The notes: generated by a model from the sequence alone, not told the origin. A stretch of 64,000 bases of DNA from Actinoalloteichus hoggarensis (GCF_002234535.1 NZ_CP022521.1:4774001-4838000), one strand, 5' to 3'; shown: positions 1 to 10,196, counted from the first letter of the stretch. Translations and numbers: made by a program.

Positions 1-43
1 GGGTGGTGAGAGCGAGCGCAATCACCAGGACGGCCAGCAACAC
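1..43 (-). CDS. N-terminus of a probable membrane protein, runs off the left edge
   Basis: A GTG codon at 43-41 opens a frame to the left edge reading VLLAVLVIALALTT, a hydrophobic start like a signal anchor or first membrane helix. A good ribosome site (AAAGGA, 7 bases before the GTG) supports it. Only 14 codons are visible, so the family cannot be named. It is transcribed leftward like the next genes, but about 800 bases separate it from them, so it is probably its own unit. Confidence 0.45.
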   Translation of the reverse strand, partial: MLLAVLVIALALTT

Positions 44-840
44 GCCATGGTCCTTTCACGATTCATCGCCGCGTCTTCGTCAATGGGGGTGCAGGTGACG
101 ACGGCCCGCCACCGAACGCCGGCACCTTGGGCACCAGAAATCGGGGAGGGCGAAGTGACCGCACGGCAGGCACACCCGACGGAGGGTGACGCTAGTGCGA
201 TCAACCAGACGAGGAGGGGGCAGACGACTACGGGAGTCAGCTCAGCGGGGTCCCGGCGGGCACGCGCTCAGCTCGCCGTGGGCGTTGGTGCCCCACGACG
301 TGGTGTAGCCGTTGGTGCCCGGCGGCAGACCGTGGTCGACCGGCAGCTTGTGCGGTTCGGCGAAGCGCCTCCGCCGCAGACTCGAGGGGTGCGGAGCGGG
401 CATCCCGAGCCTGCCCGACAGAGGGCGGATGCTGCCGCTGATCGGCAGGTCGGTGTCACCACACCGACGACCGACGGTCGCGATCACTGCCCCTCCCCTC
501 CTGAAGTGTGGAAGTCGTGAAGAACGTATCAGACGACGTCCAGCCGCCTTACTGACACGATCGCCCCTTCCGGATGACCCGATGGCCGGGCCCACTGCTC
601 CGTGTCGTTCGATCGAGCCTGAGCCTGCCGGCACCGACCACGACACCGCCGCACCCGTGAGACCGGTATCACTGCACGCGAGGACGTCGAACGCCGGCGC
701 GCTGCTCGACCGCGCCGTGAGATCGACGTCACCGACTCTCGACAGACGGACGGCGGAGGCCCGAGGCCGCCGTCCCGGCCTCCCCGTCCTGGTCGTCGAG
801 GGAACGTCGTTCCCGGTGGTGTCGTCGGGAGCGGAAGAGG
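44..840. other. Intergenic stretch, no convincing gene
   Basis: Several frames are open here only because the GC is high. Their translations are Arg/Pro/Ala-rich, and none has a ribosome site with a recognisable product. One minus-strand segment (about 242-365) ends with LPPGTNGYTTSWGTNAHGEL, which has a more natural composition. It could be the tail of a decayed gene, but I cannot assign it. Confidence 0.5.
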
Positions 841-2478
841 TCAGACGCCGAGATCTCGCCGTGCATGTCCGACGGTACCGATGACCGCGAGGGCGAGCGC
901 GATCGTCGAGGACACCGCGAGGCCCGTCCAGTCCGGCGGAGAGTGCGGAACCGCGGCAAGGTGCGCGAAGGGCGAGAGGTCCCCCACCCACGCCGGGGCG
1001 CCCGTGCTCTGCGCCAGGACGTCGAGCAGGAAGCCGCCGACGGCAGGCAGGCAGCCGACCAGGAGGACCGCCCGCGGCAGCCACCCGAGTGCCGCCGTCG
1101 CCGCGCCGATGCAGAGCAGGCTGATCGGCACCAGGTTGAGTGCGCCGGCAAGCGCCTCACCCACTTCCAACGGTGCCTGGACGATGCGGGTGCCCGCCCA
1201 CATCGCGAGACCCACCACGGTGAGCAGCAGCAGAACGCACGCCAGGGTGACGGCAAGCTCGACGGCCACGATCCGTTGTCGGGATGTCGAGGTGGCGAAC
1301 AGGGAGACCGCACGTCCGCTGCGCTCGTCCTGCCGCATGGCGGCGATGCGCGTCGCGGCGAAGCACCCCACCGGGATCGCGAACAGGGTGAACATCGTCG
1401 CGGCATAGCCGGTGGTCGCATCCAGGAGACCGAAGCCCGCTGCGGCGGCCAGTTCGGTGAAGCGGGGACTGCCTGCGAGGAAGTCGGTGATCGAGACGGC
1501 CAGCAGCCCGATCAGTCCGGCGAAGGCGGCCAGGCCGACCGTCCAGCCCGCCATCGGGGGGAGCACCCGCCGGATCGCGAACCCGGGGAGGGACCCGAGG
1601 AGCGTCATCCGGGGGGATCGTCGGGCCGTCAGCCGGAGCAGACCCGCACCGGCGTCCCGCATGCGTGCGATGACGACCGCACTCGCCGCGAACAGCACCG
1701 GCATCAGGAACAACACGAGGAGCGGAGCCGGTCGATCATGCGCGTAAGGACCGACTTCACCGACGAGGCCGAACGGCGTGAACCACCGCAGCCAATCCAG
1801 CTGCTCCGCACCGTCCGCGACCATCCTCGCCATCATCGACGCGGTCAGCAGGCCGAGGCCCAGCCCGGAGGCGGCGGCACGAGTGGGAAGGATCTGAGCG
1901 CACAGCGCGCCCACCGCCGCGAACCCGACGCCGACCCCGACCAGTCCCGCGGCGTACAACACCGAACCGACCACCGCCGTGCCCGAGAAGACCAGCGTGC
2001 CCGCGAGGACCGCGCCGATCACGGCAAGGCACCCGACGAGCACTGTGAGCGACAGGGCCACCAGATGGACCCGGGTCGGCTGCCCCGCGAGGAGCAGGTC
2101 CGAACGCCCGGCCTCCTCCTCGCCCCGCGTGAGACGGGTCACCGTCACGCACGCCCAGACCCCGACCAGCACGGCGAACACCGTGCCCGTGCGCCAGACG
2201 GTGAAGCCGCCCGGATCATCCAGTGCCACCGGATCGCCGAAGAGGATCCGGATCGCCGGATTCTCCGTCAAAGCCGCCAACGCCTGGGCGTCCAGCACCC
2301 CGGCGAACATGGTGTGAAACTGCCCCGCCACCAATCCGGAGAGCCCCGCCACGACGACCAGCACCACGAGCGCGCTGCGGCGGATCTGCTGGAGATGCAG
2401 CGCGGCGACGGCCGGCAGAGCCCGCCTCCGGACCGGGCGCGACGTCGATCGCGGTACGGTCCGCTCCGCCGAGGTCAT
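841..2478 (-). CDS. ABC transporter permease, ABC-2 exporter type
   Basis: This 545-residue polytopic membrane protein has about 12 hydrophobic segments in two halves of about six. That is the size and layout of the actinobacterial exporter-of-polyketide-antibiotics family of ABC-2 permeases. A basic N-terminus (about residues 1-28) precedes the first helix. It starts at ATG 2478 and overlaps the stop of the upstream ATPase gene by 4 bases (ATGA), so the two are translationally coupled and form one exporter. The substrate is unknown. Drug or polyketide export is the family expectation, not something the sequence shows. Confidence 0.88.
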   Translation of the reverse strand: MTSAERTVPRSTSRPVRRRALPAVAALHLQQIRRSALVVLVVVAGLSGLVAGQFHTMFAGVLDAQALAALTENPAIRILFGDPVALDDPGGFTVWRTGTVFAVLVGVWACVTVTRLTRGEEEAGRSDLLLAGQPTRVHLVALSLTVLVGCLAVIGAVLAGTLVFSGTAVVGSVLYAAGLVGVGVGFAAVGALCAQILPTRAAASGLGLGLLTASMMARMVADGAEQLDWLRWFTPFGLVGEVGPYAHDRPAPLLVLFLMPVLFAASAVVIARMRDAGAGLLRLTARRSPRMTLLGSLPGFAIRRVLPPMAGWTVGLAAFAGLIGLLAVSITDFLAGSPRFTELAAAAGFGLLDATTGYAATMFTLFAIPVGCFAATRIAAMRQDERSGRAVSLFATSTSRQRIVAVELAVTLACVLLLLTVVGLAMWAGTRIVQAPLEVGEALAGALNLVPISLLCIGAATAALGWLPRAVLLVGCLPAVGGFLLDVLAQSTGAPAWVGDLSPFAHLAAVPHSPPDWTGLAVSSTIALALAVIGTVGHARRDLGV

Positions 2479-3392
2479 CGATCCCGCTCGCCGTAGTAGT
2501 CGAGGAAGATCTCCTCCAACGTCGGCTCGCGGACCTCGATGGTCTCGACCTCCGCCGCGGCCAGCGCGCGCAGCGCCGGACCGGCGGGGCCGGACATGGT
2601 GAACCGCAGTCGGGAGCCGCCGAGGTCCTCGGTGTCGAGCACGCCGGGCGTCCGTGCCAGATCAGGCGGATCACCGGTGAAGGAGACCTCGACCTCGGTA
2701 CGCCGCAGCCTGCGCAGCTCCGCTATCCGAGCCACCTCCGCCAGCCGCCCGGACCGCAGGATCGCCACCCGATCGCAGAGTGCCTCGACCTCGTCCAGCA
2801 GATGAGAGCTCAGGAACACCGTCTGACCTCGGTCCCTGGCCTCGACCACGCACCGGCGGAACTCGCGGTCCATCAGCGGGTCGAGACCGCTGGTGGGTTC
2901 GTCGAGGATCAGCAGCGGCGCGCGAGTGGCGAAGGCGGCCACCAGCGCGACCTTCTGACGATTACCCGTCGAGTACGTCGCCGCCGCTCGATCCAGGTCC
3001 AACGCGAACCGGTCGATCAGAACCTCCCGATACGCGAGGTCGACCTCGGAACCGGTTCGCGCGAGCAGGTGAAGAATCTCGGCACCGGTCAGCGAGGGCC
3101 ACAACGCCACGTCGGCAGGCACATAGGCCACATGCCGATGGGCTCGTCGGACATCGCGGACGTCGTCACCGAACAACGACGCGCTGCCTGCCGAGGCACG
3201 CACCAGACCGAGGAGGAGACGAATCGTCGTCGACTTTCCCGCGCCATTGGGGCCGAGGAAACCGAAGACCTCACCACGACGGACGGTCAGGGAGAGGTCC
3301 GCCACCGCCGTCGTCCGTCCGAAGCGCTTGGTCAGCCCGCGTGCCTCGATCGCGGGCTCCGACGGGCGGACAGGTTCAGCGAAGGCGGCCAT
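2475..3392 (-). CDS. ABC transporter ATP-binding protein
   Basis: This 305-residue ATPase of the DrrA/CcmA type pairs with the permease that follows it. Visible motifs are Walker A GPNGAGKST (about residue 48), a signature-like YSTGNRQKV in place of LSGGQ, Walker B LLILDEPTSGLDP and the switch-histidine region SSHLLDEVE. The last 80 residues match the C-terminal extension of drug-exporter ATPases. The ATG at 3392 has a good site (AGAGGA, 6 bases away). The signature loop deviates from LSGGQ, as in other DrrA-like exporters with degenerate C-loops. First gene of a two-gene operon. Confidence 0.93.
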   Translation of the reverse strand: MAAFAEPVRPSEPAIEARGLTKRFGRTTAVADLSLTVRRGEVFGFLGPNGAGKSTTIRLLLGLVRASAGSASLFGDDVRDVRRAHRHVAYVPADVALWPSLTGAEILHLLARTGSEVDLAYREVLIDRFALDLDRAAATYSTGNRQKVALVAAFATRAPLLILDEPTSGLDPLMDREFRRCVVEARDRGQTVFLSSHLLDEVEALCDRVAILRSGRLAEVARIAELRRLRRTEVEVSFTGDPPDLARTPGVLDTEDLGGSRLRFTMSGPAGPALRALAAAEVETIEVREPTLEEIFLDYYGERDR

Positions 3393-3814
3393 GACGTTCC
3401 TCTCGACGACGGATCACCCGTTGCCGACCAGACTTCCCGGCGCACCAGCCCGAACCGTACTCCGGTGATCCACGAGCGGTCCACACCGACCTGCGCGGAG
3501 CCCGCGGTGTGCTCCGGGGCGCAGGACCTCCTGGAATCGCGGTGCGTGTCGCCGACCAGGTCGGCGGAGAGGTACGGCGGGCCCGTCCGCCAGCCCCTGG
3601 GACCGCCGCGGCGGACTGAACCCTGTCTCCACGCACCGCGGGCCCTCTGGTCACCACCTCCGACGCGTGCTGACCCCGTCCGTCCGAGGCCCCGCCTGCC
3701 GCCGCTCCCGGGGGACGACACCGGCGAGTGTCTGGAACGCGGGGACGCCGAACGTCTCCTCGCGTCTCACCGGGTCGACCGGCCGGCGGCGGCCTGCGTG
3801 ATCACAACCGCTCT
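3393..3814. other. Intergenic region upstream of the ABC operon
   Basis: No gene is supported. It should hold the promoter of the leftward ABC operon and the 3' end of the leftward Ktr operon. A spaced 8-base inverted repeat (GGATCACC at 3411-3418, GGTGATCC at 3464-3471) is present. The 45-base gap makes it weak evidence for an operator. Confidence 0.4.
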
Positions 3815-4483
3815 TCAGTCCAACTCCGCGAAGCGCTCGGTATCGACGGCCTTGCCCGCCACGATGAGCAGATCTCCGGCACGTACCAGGGTGTCCGCCG
3901 TGGCGTAGCTGAATCCCTCACCCCGACGCTTGATGCTCACCACGGTGATCTTGTGCTTGGAACGGAGCTGGGCCTCACCGAGCGTACGACCGACCGCCTC
4001 GGCCGGCGCGGTCGTCTTGACCATGGCGTAGTCGTCCTCGAACTCGATGTAGTCCAGCATGCGGCCCATCACCAGATGCGCGACCCGCTCTCCCATGTCG
4101 TGTTCCGGCAGCACGACATGGTGCGCACCGACCCGTTCCAGGATGCTGGCATGCTGTCGGGAGAGTCCCTTGGCCCAGATGTTGGGAATGGCGAAGTCCC
4201 CGAGCAGCGACGTCGTGAGGATGCTCGCCTCGAGATCGGCCCCGATCGACACCACCGCTCGATGGAACCGATGGACACCGAGCTGATGCAGCGCGTCCTC
4301 ATCAGTGGAGTCGGCGACGGCGGCGTGGGTGACATGGTCGGCATATCGATCCACGATCTTCGGATTCGAGTCGATGGCGAGCACCTCCGTCCGCTGTCGC
4401 ATCAACTCCATGGCGACGGAGCCCCCGAACCTGCCGAGCCCGATGATGACCGCGCGATTGGTCGCAGCGTCCTTCTTAGCCAA
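3815..4483 (-). CDS. TrkA/KtrA family potassium channel regulatory subunit
   Basis: This 222-residue cytosolic protein has an N-terminal RCK Rossmann domain (IIGLGRFGGSVAMEL near residue 13, the acidic end of the second strand at AIDSN) and a C-terminal TrkA-C domain (about residues 140-220). In this family it binds nucleotide and gates the membrane ion-conducting subunit. It starts 8 bases inside the end of the upstream transporter gene and shares its strand, so the two form a Ktr-like uptake system. The length is normal for KtrA; full TrkA has two such modules. Which nucleotide controls it cannot be told. Confidence 0.92.
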   Translation of the reverse strand: MAKKDAATNRAVIIGLGRFGGSVAMELMRQRTEVLAIDSNPKIVDRYADHVTHAAVADSTDEDALHQLGVHRFHRAVVSIGADLEASILTTSLLGDFAIPNIWAKGLSRQHASILERVGAHHVVLPEHDMGERVAHLVMGRMLDYIEFEDDYAMVKTTAPAEAVGRTLGEAQLRSKHKITVVSIKRRGEGFSYATADTLVRAGDLLIVAGKAVDTERFAELD

Positions 4484-5876
4484 CGATGGGTCGCTCCTCC
4501 GGTAGTTCGTATCGCCGCGGCCGGTCCCGCAGCGCCAGTGCCGCGGCGAGTGTGACGGGGCCGAGCCTGCCGATGAACATCAGTGCCGACATCAGCACCT
4601 GTGCGATGGGTGGGAGATCCGCGGTGATCCCGGTGGACAGGCCGACCGTCGCCACAGCCGAGATCGACTCGAACAGCACCTCGTCGAGGCTGAACGGCGT
4701 GATCGACAGCAGCGTGATGGTGGTGAGCATGACAAGGCCCACGCTCAGCAACGCGACCGTCAACGCCTGCCGCTGAACGCTGGACGCGAGCCTGCGCCCC
4801 ATCACGTGCACCGTGGGCTCGCCCCTGATCTCGGCCACGATCACGAAGGCCAGCAACGCGAAGGTCGTGACCTTGATCCCGCCTGCCGTGCTCCCGCTGC
4901 CGCCACCGATGAACATCAGCACGTCCTGTACGAGCAGACTCGCCGAGGTCATCTCGCCGACGTCGACGCTGTTCAAGCCTCCGGATCGTGGCATCACCGC
5001 CGCGAAGAAGCCGGCCAGCAGCTTCGTGGGCACGCCGAATCCGCCCATCGTGTGTTCGTTACGCCACTCGCTCGCCGTGATGAAGACGAAGCCGATCAGC
5101 AGCAGCAGCGCCGTCGCGCCCAGGGTGATCTTGGCGTGCATCGACCATCGGTGCGGGCCGCGGAGCCTGCGTCCCACTTCGAAGAGCACCGGAAAGCCCA
5201 GCCCACCGGCGATCACCGCGAGGGAGACGGTCAGGGAGATCCATGGATCGGCGACGAAGCGCGTCATGCTGTCGCTGTGGAGTGAGAACCCCGCGTTGTT
5301 GAATGACGCGACCGAGTGAAAGATCCCGGAGTACACGGCGTCGCCGGGGGAGTAATCGTAGGCGATCAGCAGCCTCGCGCCGAGAACCACGGCGATGACC
5401 ACCTCGAAGAGGAGGCTGAGCCTGATCACACCGATGACGACTCTGCGCACGTCTCCGAGCTGGAGGCTTCGTGTCTCCCGCTGAGCGGTCAACTCCATCC
5501 CGAGACCGAGTCTGCGGGACACCAGCAGGCCGAGGATCGAGGCCAGCGTCATGATGCCGAGCCCGCCGGCCTGGATGAGGACCAGGATGACGACCTGTCC
5601 GAAGGTCGACCAGTGCGACCCGGTGTCCACCACCGCCAGGCCGGTGATCGAGACCGCCGACGTCGCGGTGAACAACGCATGGACGAAGTCGGTGGACTCC
5701 CGACTGGCGGCCGCGACCGGCAGGCTGAGCAACGCCGTGCCGACGCCGACGGCCATCGCGAAACCGGCGACCACCGCGCGGGCAGGCCTGCCCGCCGTGG
5801 GAAGAAGCCGCCGCAGGCGACTGCGCCACGACCGTGGTCGTGCGTCCACAGACCCCTGTGAGCCGCGCCGACTCAT
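4476..5876 (-). CDS. TrkH/KtrB family potassium uptake membrane subunit
   Basis: This 466-residue membrane protein has the four membrane-pore-membrane repeats of the SKT superfamily. The four filter-like segments are visible in order: ITGLAVVDTG, ASFNNAGFS, MPRSGGLNS and TVGLSTG, each supplying the conserved Gly. The N-terminal 40 residues are Arg-rich and cytosolic. Na+- or H+-coupled K+ uptake is the family role. The ATG at 5876 is preceded by GAGGGA. First gene of the two-gene operon with the RCK subunit, overlapping it by 8 bases. Length is typical of KtrB. Confidence 0.92.
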   Translation of the reverse strand: MSRRGSQGSVDARPRSWRSRLRRLLPTAGRPARAVVAGFAMAVGVGTALLSLPVAAASRESTDFVHALFTATSAVSITGLAVVDTGSHWSTFGQVVILVLIQAGGLGIMTLASILGLLVSRRLGLGMELTAQRETRSLQLGDVRRVVIGVIRLSLLFEVVIAVVLGARLLIAYDYSPGDAVYSGIFHSVASFNNAGFSLHSDSMTRFVADPWISLTVSLAVIAGGLGFPVLFEVGRRLRGPHRWSMHAKITLGATALLLLIGFVFITASEWRNEHTMGGFGVPTKLLAGFFAAVMPRSGGLNSVDVGEMTSASLLVQDVLMFIGGGSGSTAGGIKVTTFALLAFVIVAEIRGEPTVHVMGRRLASSVQRQALTVALLSVGLVMLTTITLLSITPFSLDEVLFESISAVATVGLSTGITADLPPIAQVLMSALMFIGRLGPVTLAAALALRDRPRRYELPEERPIVG

Positions 5877-6379
5877 CGCATCCCTCAGCCTTTCGCGACA
5901 GCCTCGCGCCGCCGAACAGGACGTGACCGCTCGTCCCCCGGCTGAGCAGCATAGCCCCTCGCCGATCCACGGCGTGGCAGTCTCCGCGGGTGGGGCGCAT
6001 GCCGCCGAACGGTGTGATCACGGGGCGGCGCGGACGCAGGTCTTCACCGCAGGCGGTCGGAGCGGCGGCTCGCGCCTCGCGCGAGGCGCACCCCACTCGA
6101 GGCGATGCGGTACGCGGCGGACGACATCCCGTCGGCGCCGCATCGCGACGAACACGTCCGGTACGTGGGCAAGGCGAGAACGACGGGTCGCCGAGTGCGG
6201 GTCGCCACGCGTCTGCGTTGCGTGTGCGCGACGACCCAGGTCGGCGACGCGAGTTCGCGTCCCGTCCGCGGTCTCCGGCACGCGATCACGCGGCCCGAGC
6301 GATGAGGACGGCTCGATGGTGAGGCGGCTGTGGTCGGATGTCGTGCGTCGCGAGGCGCGGTGCTTCGTAGGCTGGGTCC
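5877..6379. other. Divergent intergenic region, nothing specific seen
   Basis: This 0.5 kb gap lies between the leftward potassium operon and the rightward DinB-like gene and must contain both promoters. Open frames here are Arg-rich shadows without ribosome sites. I see no palindrome or repeat strong enough to call. Confidence 0.4.
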
Positions 6380-6883
6380 GTGAACGGTGATCGAGCTCGG
6401 CGGCGGGGTCCGTTCGAGGTGCCGCTGGACGACGAACGCACCCAGTTGGACGCGTTCCTCGAGGAGTATCGCGGTGCCGTCGAGCGGACCCTCCTCGGTC
6501 TCACCGAGGAACAGACTCGCCGCGGGCTCGTGCCCTCGGCGACGACGTTGCTCGGCCTGGTCAAGCACGTCACGTGGATGCAGCGGGTGTGGTTCGAGGA
6601 GTGCGTCGGCGGCACGCCCCGCCGAGAACTCGGGCTGGTGCCGAGCGTGGACGACTCGTTCCGACTCTCCGATGACGACACCGCGGCCTCGGTGACGGCA
6701 GCGCATCAGGAGGCCTGCGCCGCGGCCCGGGCGGCGAGCGCGGCTCTGTCGCTGGACGCCGTCGTCACCGGTCACCCCGCGGGCCCCCGCACGCTGCGCT
6801 GGGTGTACTTCCAGGTGCTGCGGGAACTGGCCCACCATTGCGGACACGCCGACATCCTGCGTGAGCAGATACTCGCCGACTGA
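6380..6883 (+). CDS. DinB-fold protein, DUF664/mycothiol-transferase-like
   Basis: This 167-residue protein fits the DinB/YfiT four-helix fold. The metal-binding His positions of the family are visible: the first in LGLVKHVTWMQRVWFEE (about residue 66) and the pair in ELAHHCGHADILREQI (about 152-157). Actinobacterial relatives are mycothiol- or bacillithiol-dependent S-transferases, or uncharacterised. The GTG start at 6380 has no strong ribosome site; a start a few codons in cannot be excluded. Stands alone on the plus strand. Confidence 0.85.
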   Translation: MNGDRARRRGPFEVPLDDERTQLDAFLEEYRGAVERTLLGLTEEQTRRGLVPSATTLLGLVKHVTWMQRVWFEECVGGTPRRELGLVPSVDDSFRLSDDDTAASVTAAHQEACAAARAASAALSLDAVVTGHPAGPRTLRWVYFQVLRELAHHCGHADILREQILAD

Positions 6884-7199
6884 GTCCCGAGGGCAGGGCC
6901 TCGGCGGTCGCCGTCGATTCGACGCGAGGCGGTGACCGGTCGATGCGGAGACGGCCGCCGCGGCTCCGACCCGCCTGCTGATCGGCATCAGCGGGGCGGC
7001 AGCGGTCCCGGTCCGAAGCCGAGCACCGCGTCGCCGGGTCTGGTGGGCGGCCGAGGCTGACGCGCGTGACGGCTTGGAGGGCGGCAGCACGACAGCCGAG
7101 GCCGGGGCGATGGTCTCCTCGCCCCGGCCGTCGGGTTCGACGACGGCGGCCGCGATCTCACCGCCACTCGGGTGACGAGGCCACTCGGGTGGCGAGGGG
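6884..7199. other. Convergent intergenic gap
   Basis: This is the 3' gap between the rightward DinB-like gene and the leftward MFS gene. No coding signal, repeat or clear terminator hairpin was recognised. Confidence 0.4.
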
Positions 7200-8793
7200 T
7201 CATGAGGTCACGGGAGCGGCATCGCCGGTGGCATGCCCGGCGGCGGGTGTCGCGCTCGCGGGCCTGCGGACGAGGAGATGGACGAGGAGCGCCCCCAGCA
7301 CGGCGACGCCCGCCCACATGGCGGTCTGCCAGCCGTCGACGAAGGATTCTCGCGCCGCACGGATCAACGTCTGAGCGCCCGTGTCCGCACCGGCCGCGGC
7401 ATCGAGGGCGTTGGCGATGCCCTCTCGGGCCGGGGCCGCGAGGTCGGCGGGGAACCCCGTCGAGTCTGGGGGTGACGGCAGTGCGGTAGGCGGCCGACAG
7501 CAGCGCTCCGAGCAACGCGACGCCGAGCGCGGTGCCGAACTCCCGAGTGACGTCGTTGAGCGCGGAGGCCACGCCCTGCCGGTCCCGAGGCAGCGCGCTG
7601 GTGATGGCCTCCGTGGCGGGCGGCATCGACAGGCCCATGCCCACTCCCATGGCGATCATGCCCGGCAGGACCGCGGGATAGCCGCCGTCGACGGAGACGA
7701 GAGTGGCCAGGAGCGCCAGACCCACGCCGGCCAGCAGCACCCCGGTCGTCATCGTCGCGCGAGCCCCGACCCGCTCGGCCATGCGCGGGGCGAGGCCGGA
7801 GGAGACCATCATCAGCCCGGCCATGGGCAGCAGCGCCACGGTCGACAGCAGGCCCGACCAGCCGAAGACGGTCTGAAAGAACGGATACAGGACGATGGAG
7901 ACGCCGGCCTGCACCCCGAAGACCGCCAGGAGCGCCACGGAGCCGGTCGCCAGGCCGCGTTCGCGGAAGAGGCGGACATCCAGCAGTGGTGCGCGGTGGC
8001 GCAGTTCCCAGACCACGAATCCGGCGGCGCCGAGGACGCCGACGAGCAGGCTGACGACGGTGTCGGGTGCGGACCAGCCCTTCTCCGGACCCTCATGCAG
8101 GGCGTAGATGAGGCCGACCACGGCGAGGGCGGCGGCCAGCGAGCCGACCGTGTCGAAGGAGCCCCGCGCGGCCTCGCGGGAGTCGGGGACCGAGCGGAGC
8201 ACCATGCCGGCCGCGACGAGGACCAGTGCGACGGGCAGTACGAACAGGAAGCGCCAGTGCACGACGTCGACGAGGACGGCCGAGAGGAACATGCCCAGCA
8301 GACCGCCGCCGCCCGCGACGCCGGTCCACACGCCGATCGCCCGGCCGCGCTCCTTCTCCGGGAAGGTCGAGGTGATCACGGCGAGCGTGACGGGCATGAT
8401 CATCGCCGCTCCGACCCCGCTGAGCACGCGTGCCGCGATCATGAGCGCCGCCGACGGGGCGAGGCCCGCGACCACGTTCGCGACGCCGAAGACGGCCAGT
8501 CCCGCCAGGAGCACGGGTCTGCGTCCCCAGCGGTCACCGACCGCACCGAGCGGCAGCAGCAGCGCGGCCAGGGTGAGGATGTAGACGTTGATGATCCACA
8601 ACACCGTGCCTTGTGGTGCGCCGAAGTCGACCGCGAGGTCCGGCTGGGCGACGTTCAGGCCGGTGACCGAGGAGATCACCGCCATCAACGCGACGGAGAC
8701 CGCGATCAGGATCGTGCGACGTCGACGGACGTCCGCGACCACGGCGGTCGGGCCGGTCGGAACGGCATGCTGCTGTGGTGGCCTCGAGTTCAT
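7200..8793 (-). pseudogene. MFS drug exporter (EmrB/QacA type) with a +1 frameshift near its C-terminus
   Basis: From ATG 8793 (GAGAGGA 6 bases upstream) the frame encodes a normal DHA2-type MFS protein with motif A LGAVGDRWGRRPVL and about 14 helices, up to TAVTPRLDG near 7466. There the in-frame reading turns into Arg-rich nonsense. If one G of the GGGG run is ignored, reading continues as FPADLAAPAREGIANAL, then a last membrane helix (WAGVAVLGALLVHLLV), ending at TGA 7200-7202. That restores a protein of about 530 residues, normal for the family. It is either a recent pseudogene or a sequencing error in a homopolymer. It likely belongs with the flavoprotein gene to its right, which is on the same strand. 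Confidence 0.85.
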
Positions 8794-9149
8794 GACGTCC
8801 TCTCGGGGGCAGGGCGGTCTCACGTCGGAGCGGGCAGGCATGCCGACGCGGCCGTGGCGGCACGGCGCGGCCGTGATTCGGGTGCGGCCGGGAGTGAGGC
8901 GGCCGCGACTCGGTGCGGCCGTGATGTGGTGCGGCCGCGACTCGGGCAGCCTGGATTCCGCGTGAGCCCGGCGTGGCACGGCCGAATTCCGGCGCGACCA
9001 CGGCTCGGCGCGACCGTGGGGATGGATGCCGGGACGCCTGCCGATCCGGGCGGCAGGCGGCTCGGGGCAGGCGGTTGCGCGGTGGCTGGTTCCGGAGCCG
9101 GAGTTCAGAAACAGTCGACTCGGGAACAGCGGACTCGGCGGCAGCCGAC
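8794..9149. repeat. Intergenic region with two short tandem-repeat tracts
   Basis: About 8865-8950 holds imperfect 14-19 base units around GTGCGGCCG(T/C)GA(C/T)TCG (five to six copies). 9111-9155 holds three 15-base units (ACAGTCGACTCGGGA and two variants), the last running into the stop of the flavoprotein gene at 9150. No gene is supported between the MFS start and the flavoprotein end. Confidence 0.7.
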
Positions 9150-10142
9150 TCAGGAGCGTGTGTCGGCTGCCGCGGCCGACCGGGCGGCGTCGGTGTCGGC
9201 GACGGCGAGGTGGGCGTTCAGATGGGCGCCCGCGAGGGCGCCTGCCGCGGCGGCGGCGCCGACCTGCGCGGTCACGTCGGTGGCGTTGCCCGCCACCCAG
9301 ACCCCCGGCACCTCGGTGGTGCCCGCCATGCCGCTGCGGAAGCGGCGGCCCATGCCGCCCGGCAGGTCCTCCATCGGGAGTGCCAGCCCGCCGAGCCCCT
9401 CGGCCCGCGCCCGCGTCGCGGTGGCGACCGCGAGCACCCGCCGGGACACGACCTGCCCGTCGGCCAGCAGGACCCCGGTGATGCCGTCCTCGTCGGCCCG
9501 GACCTCGACGATCGGGGTGTCGACGACGCGGATGTCGCGAGCGGCGAATCGGGCACGCGTGTCCCGGTCGAGGTCGGTGTCTCGGGTGAAGTACACCAAG
9601 TCCTCGGTCAGCTGGCGGAACAGCAGCGCGTGGTGGACGGAGGCGGGCCCCGCCGCCAGGATGCCGACGGGTTCGTCCCGGACCTCCCATCCGTGGCAGT
9701 ACGGGCAGTGCACCACGCCGCCGCCCCAGTGCGGGGCCAGGCCGGGGATGTCGGGGAGCACGTCGCGCACTCCGACGGCCACGAGTACTCGGCGTGCCCG
9801 CACGATGCCGCCGTCCAGGGTGATGGTGAAGCGAGGGTCGCCGTCGGCCGACGGCGCGGCGGGCTCGGCGGCGGTCACCACACCGGCCACCAGCCGACCG
9901 CCGTAGCGACGCACCTCCTCCCGCCCGCGGCGCAGCAGCTCCGCCGGTGGGGTGCCGTCCAGGCCGAGCAGCCCGTGCACCTCCTCGGCCGGGGCGTTGC
10001 GGGGTGTTCCGCCGTCGATCACGACGACGGATCGGCGGGATCGGGCCAGCGTCAGCGCGCCGCTCAGTCCGGCGGCGCCACCGCCGATCACCACGGCGTC
10101 GACGGTGTCCTCCGGTAGCGCATCGGCTCGGGTGTCCGACAT
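9150..10142 (-). CDS. NAD(P)/FAD-dependent oxidoreductase, thioredoxin-reductase-like
   Basis: This 330-residue flavoprotein has an FAD-binding dinucleotide motif GGGAAGLSGA (residues 20-29), a CPYC pair (Cys146, Cys149) at the position of the thioredoxin reductase redox centre, and the second FAD motif VAGNATD near the end. The NADP-loop glycine motif is degenerate (ILAAGPASVHH), seen also in ferredoxin- or quinone-linked relatives. Start chosen at ATG 10142 because AGGAG lies 8 bases upstream; a longer frame exists without one. It diverges from the XRE-cupin gene across 81 bases and is probably controlled by it. Confidence 0.9.
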   Translation of the reverse strand: MSDTRADALPEDTVDAVVIGGGAAGLSGALTLARSRRSVVVIDGGTPRNAPAEEVHGLLGLDGTPPAELLRRGREEVRRYGGRLVAGVVTAAEPAAPSADGDPRFTITLDGGIVRARRVLVAVGVRDVLPDIPGLAPHWGGGVVHCPYCHGWEVRDEPVGILAAGPASVHHALLFRQLTEDLVYFTRDTDLDRDTRARFAARDIRVVDTPIVEVRADEDGITGVLLADGQVVSRRVLAVATATRARAEGLGGLALPMEDLPGGMGRRFRSGMAGTTEVPGVWVAGNATDVTAQVGAAAAAGALAGAHLNAHLAVADTDAARSAAAADTRS

Positions 10143-10196
10143 GGCGGTGTCTCCTCTCCGACTGACACGAGGTCGCACCACGACAGTAGGCATTCC

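Noticed and set aside
842-2496. Long plus-strand open frames opposite the ABC permease and similar ones opposite other genes
   Set aside because: Antisense shadows of GC-rich codons; Arg/Gln/His-rich translations without domains or ribosome sites.
3411-3471. Operator formed by GGATCACC and GGTGATCC
   Set aside because: A 45-base gap between 8-base arms is expected by chance fairly often, and no regulator gene is adjacent.
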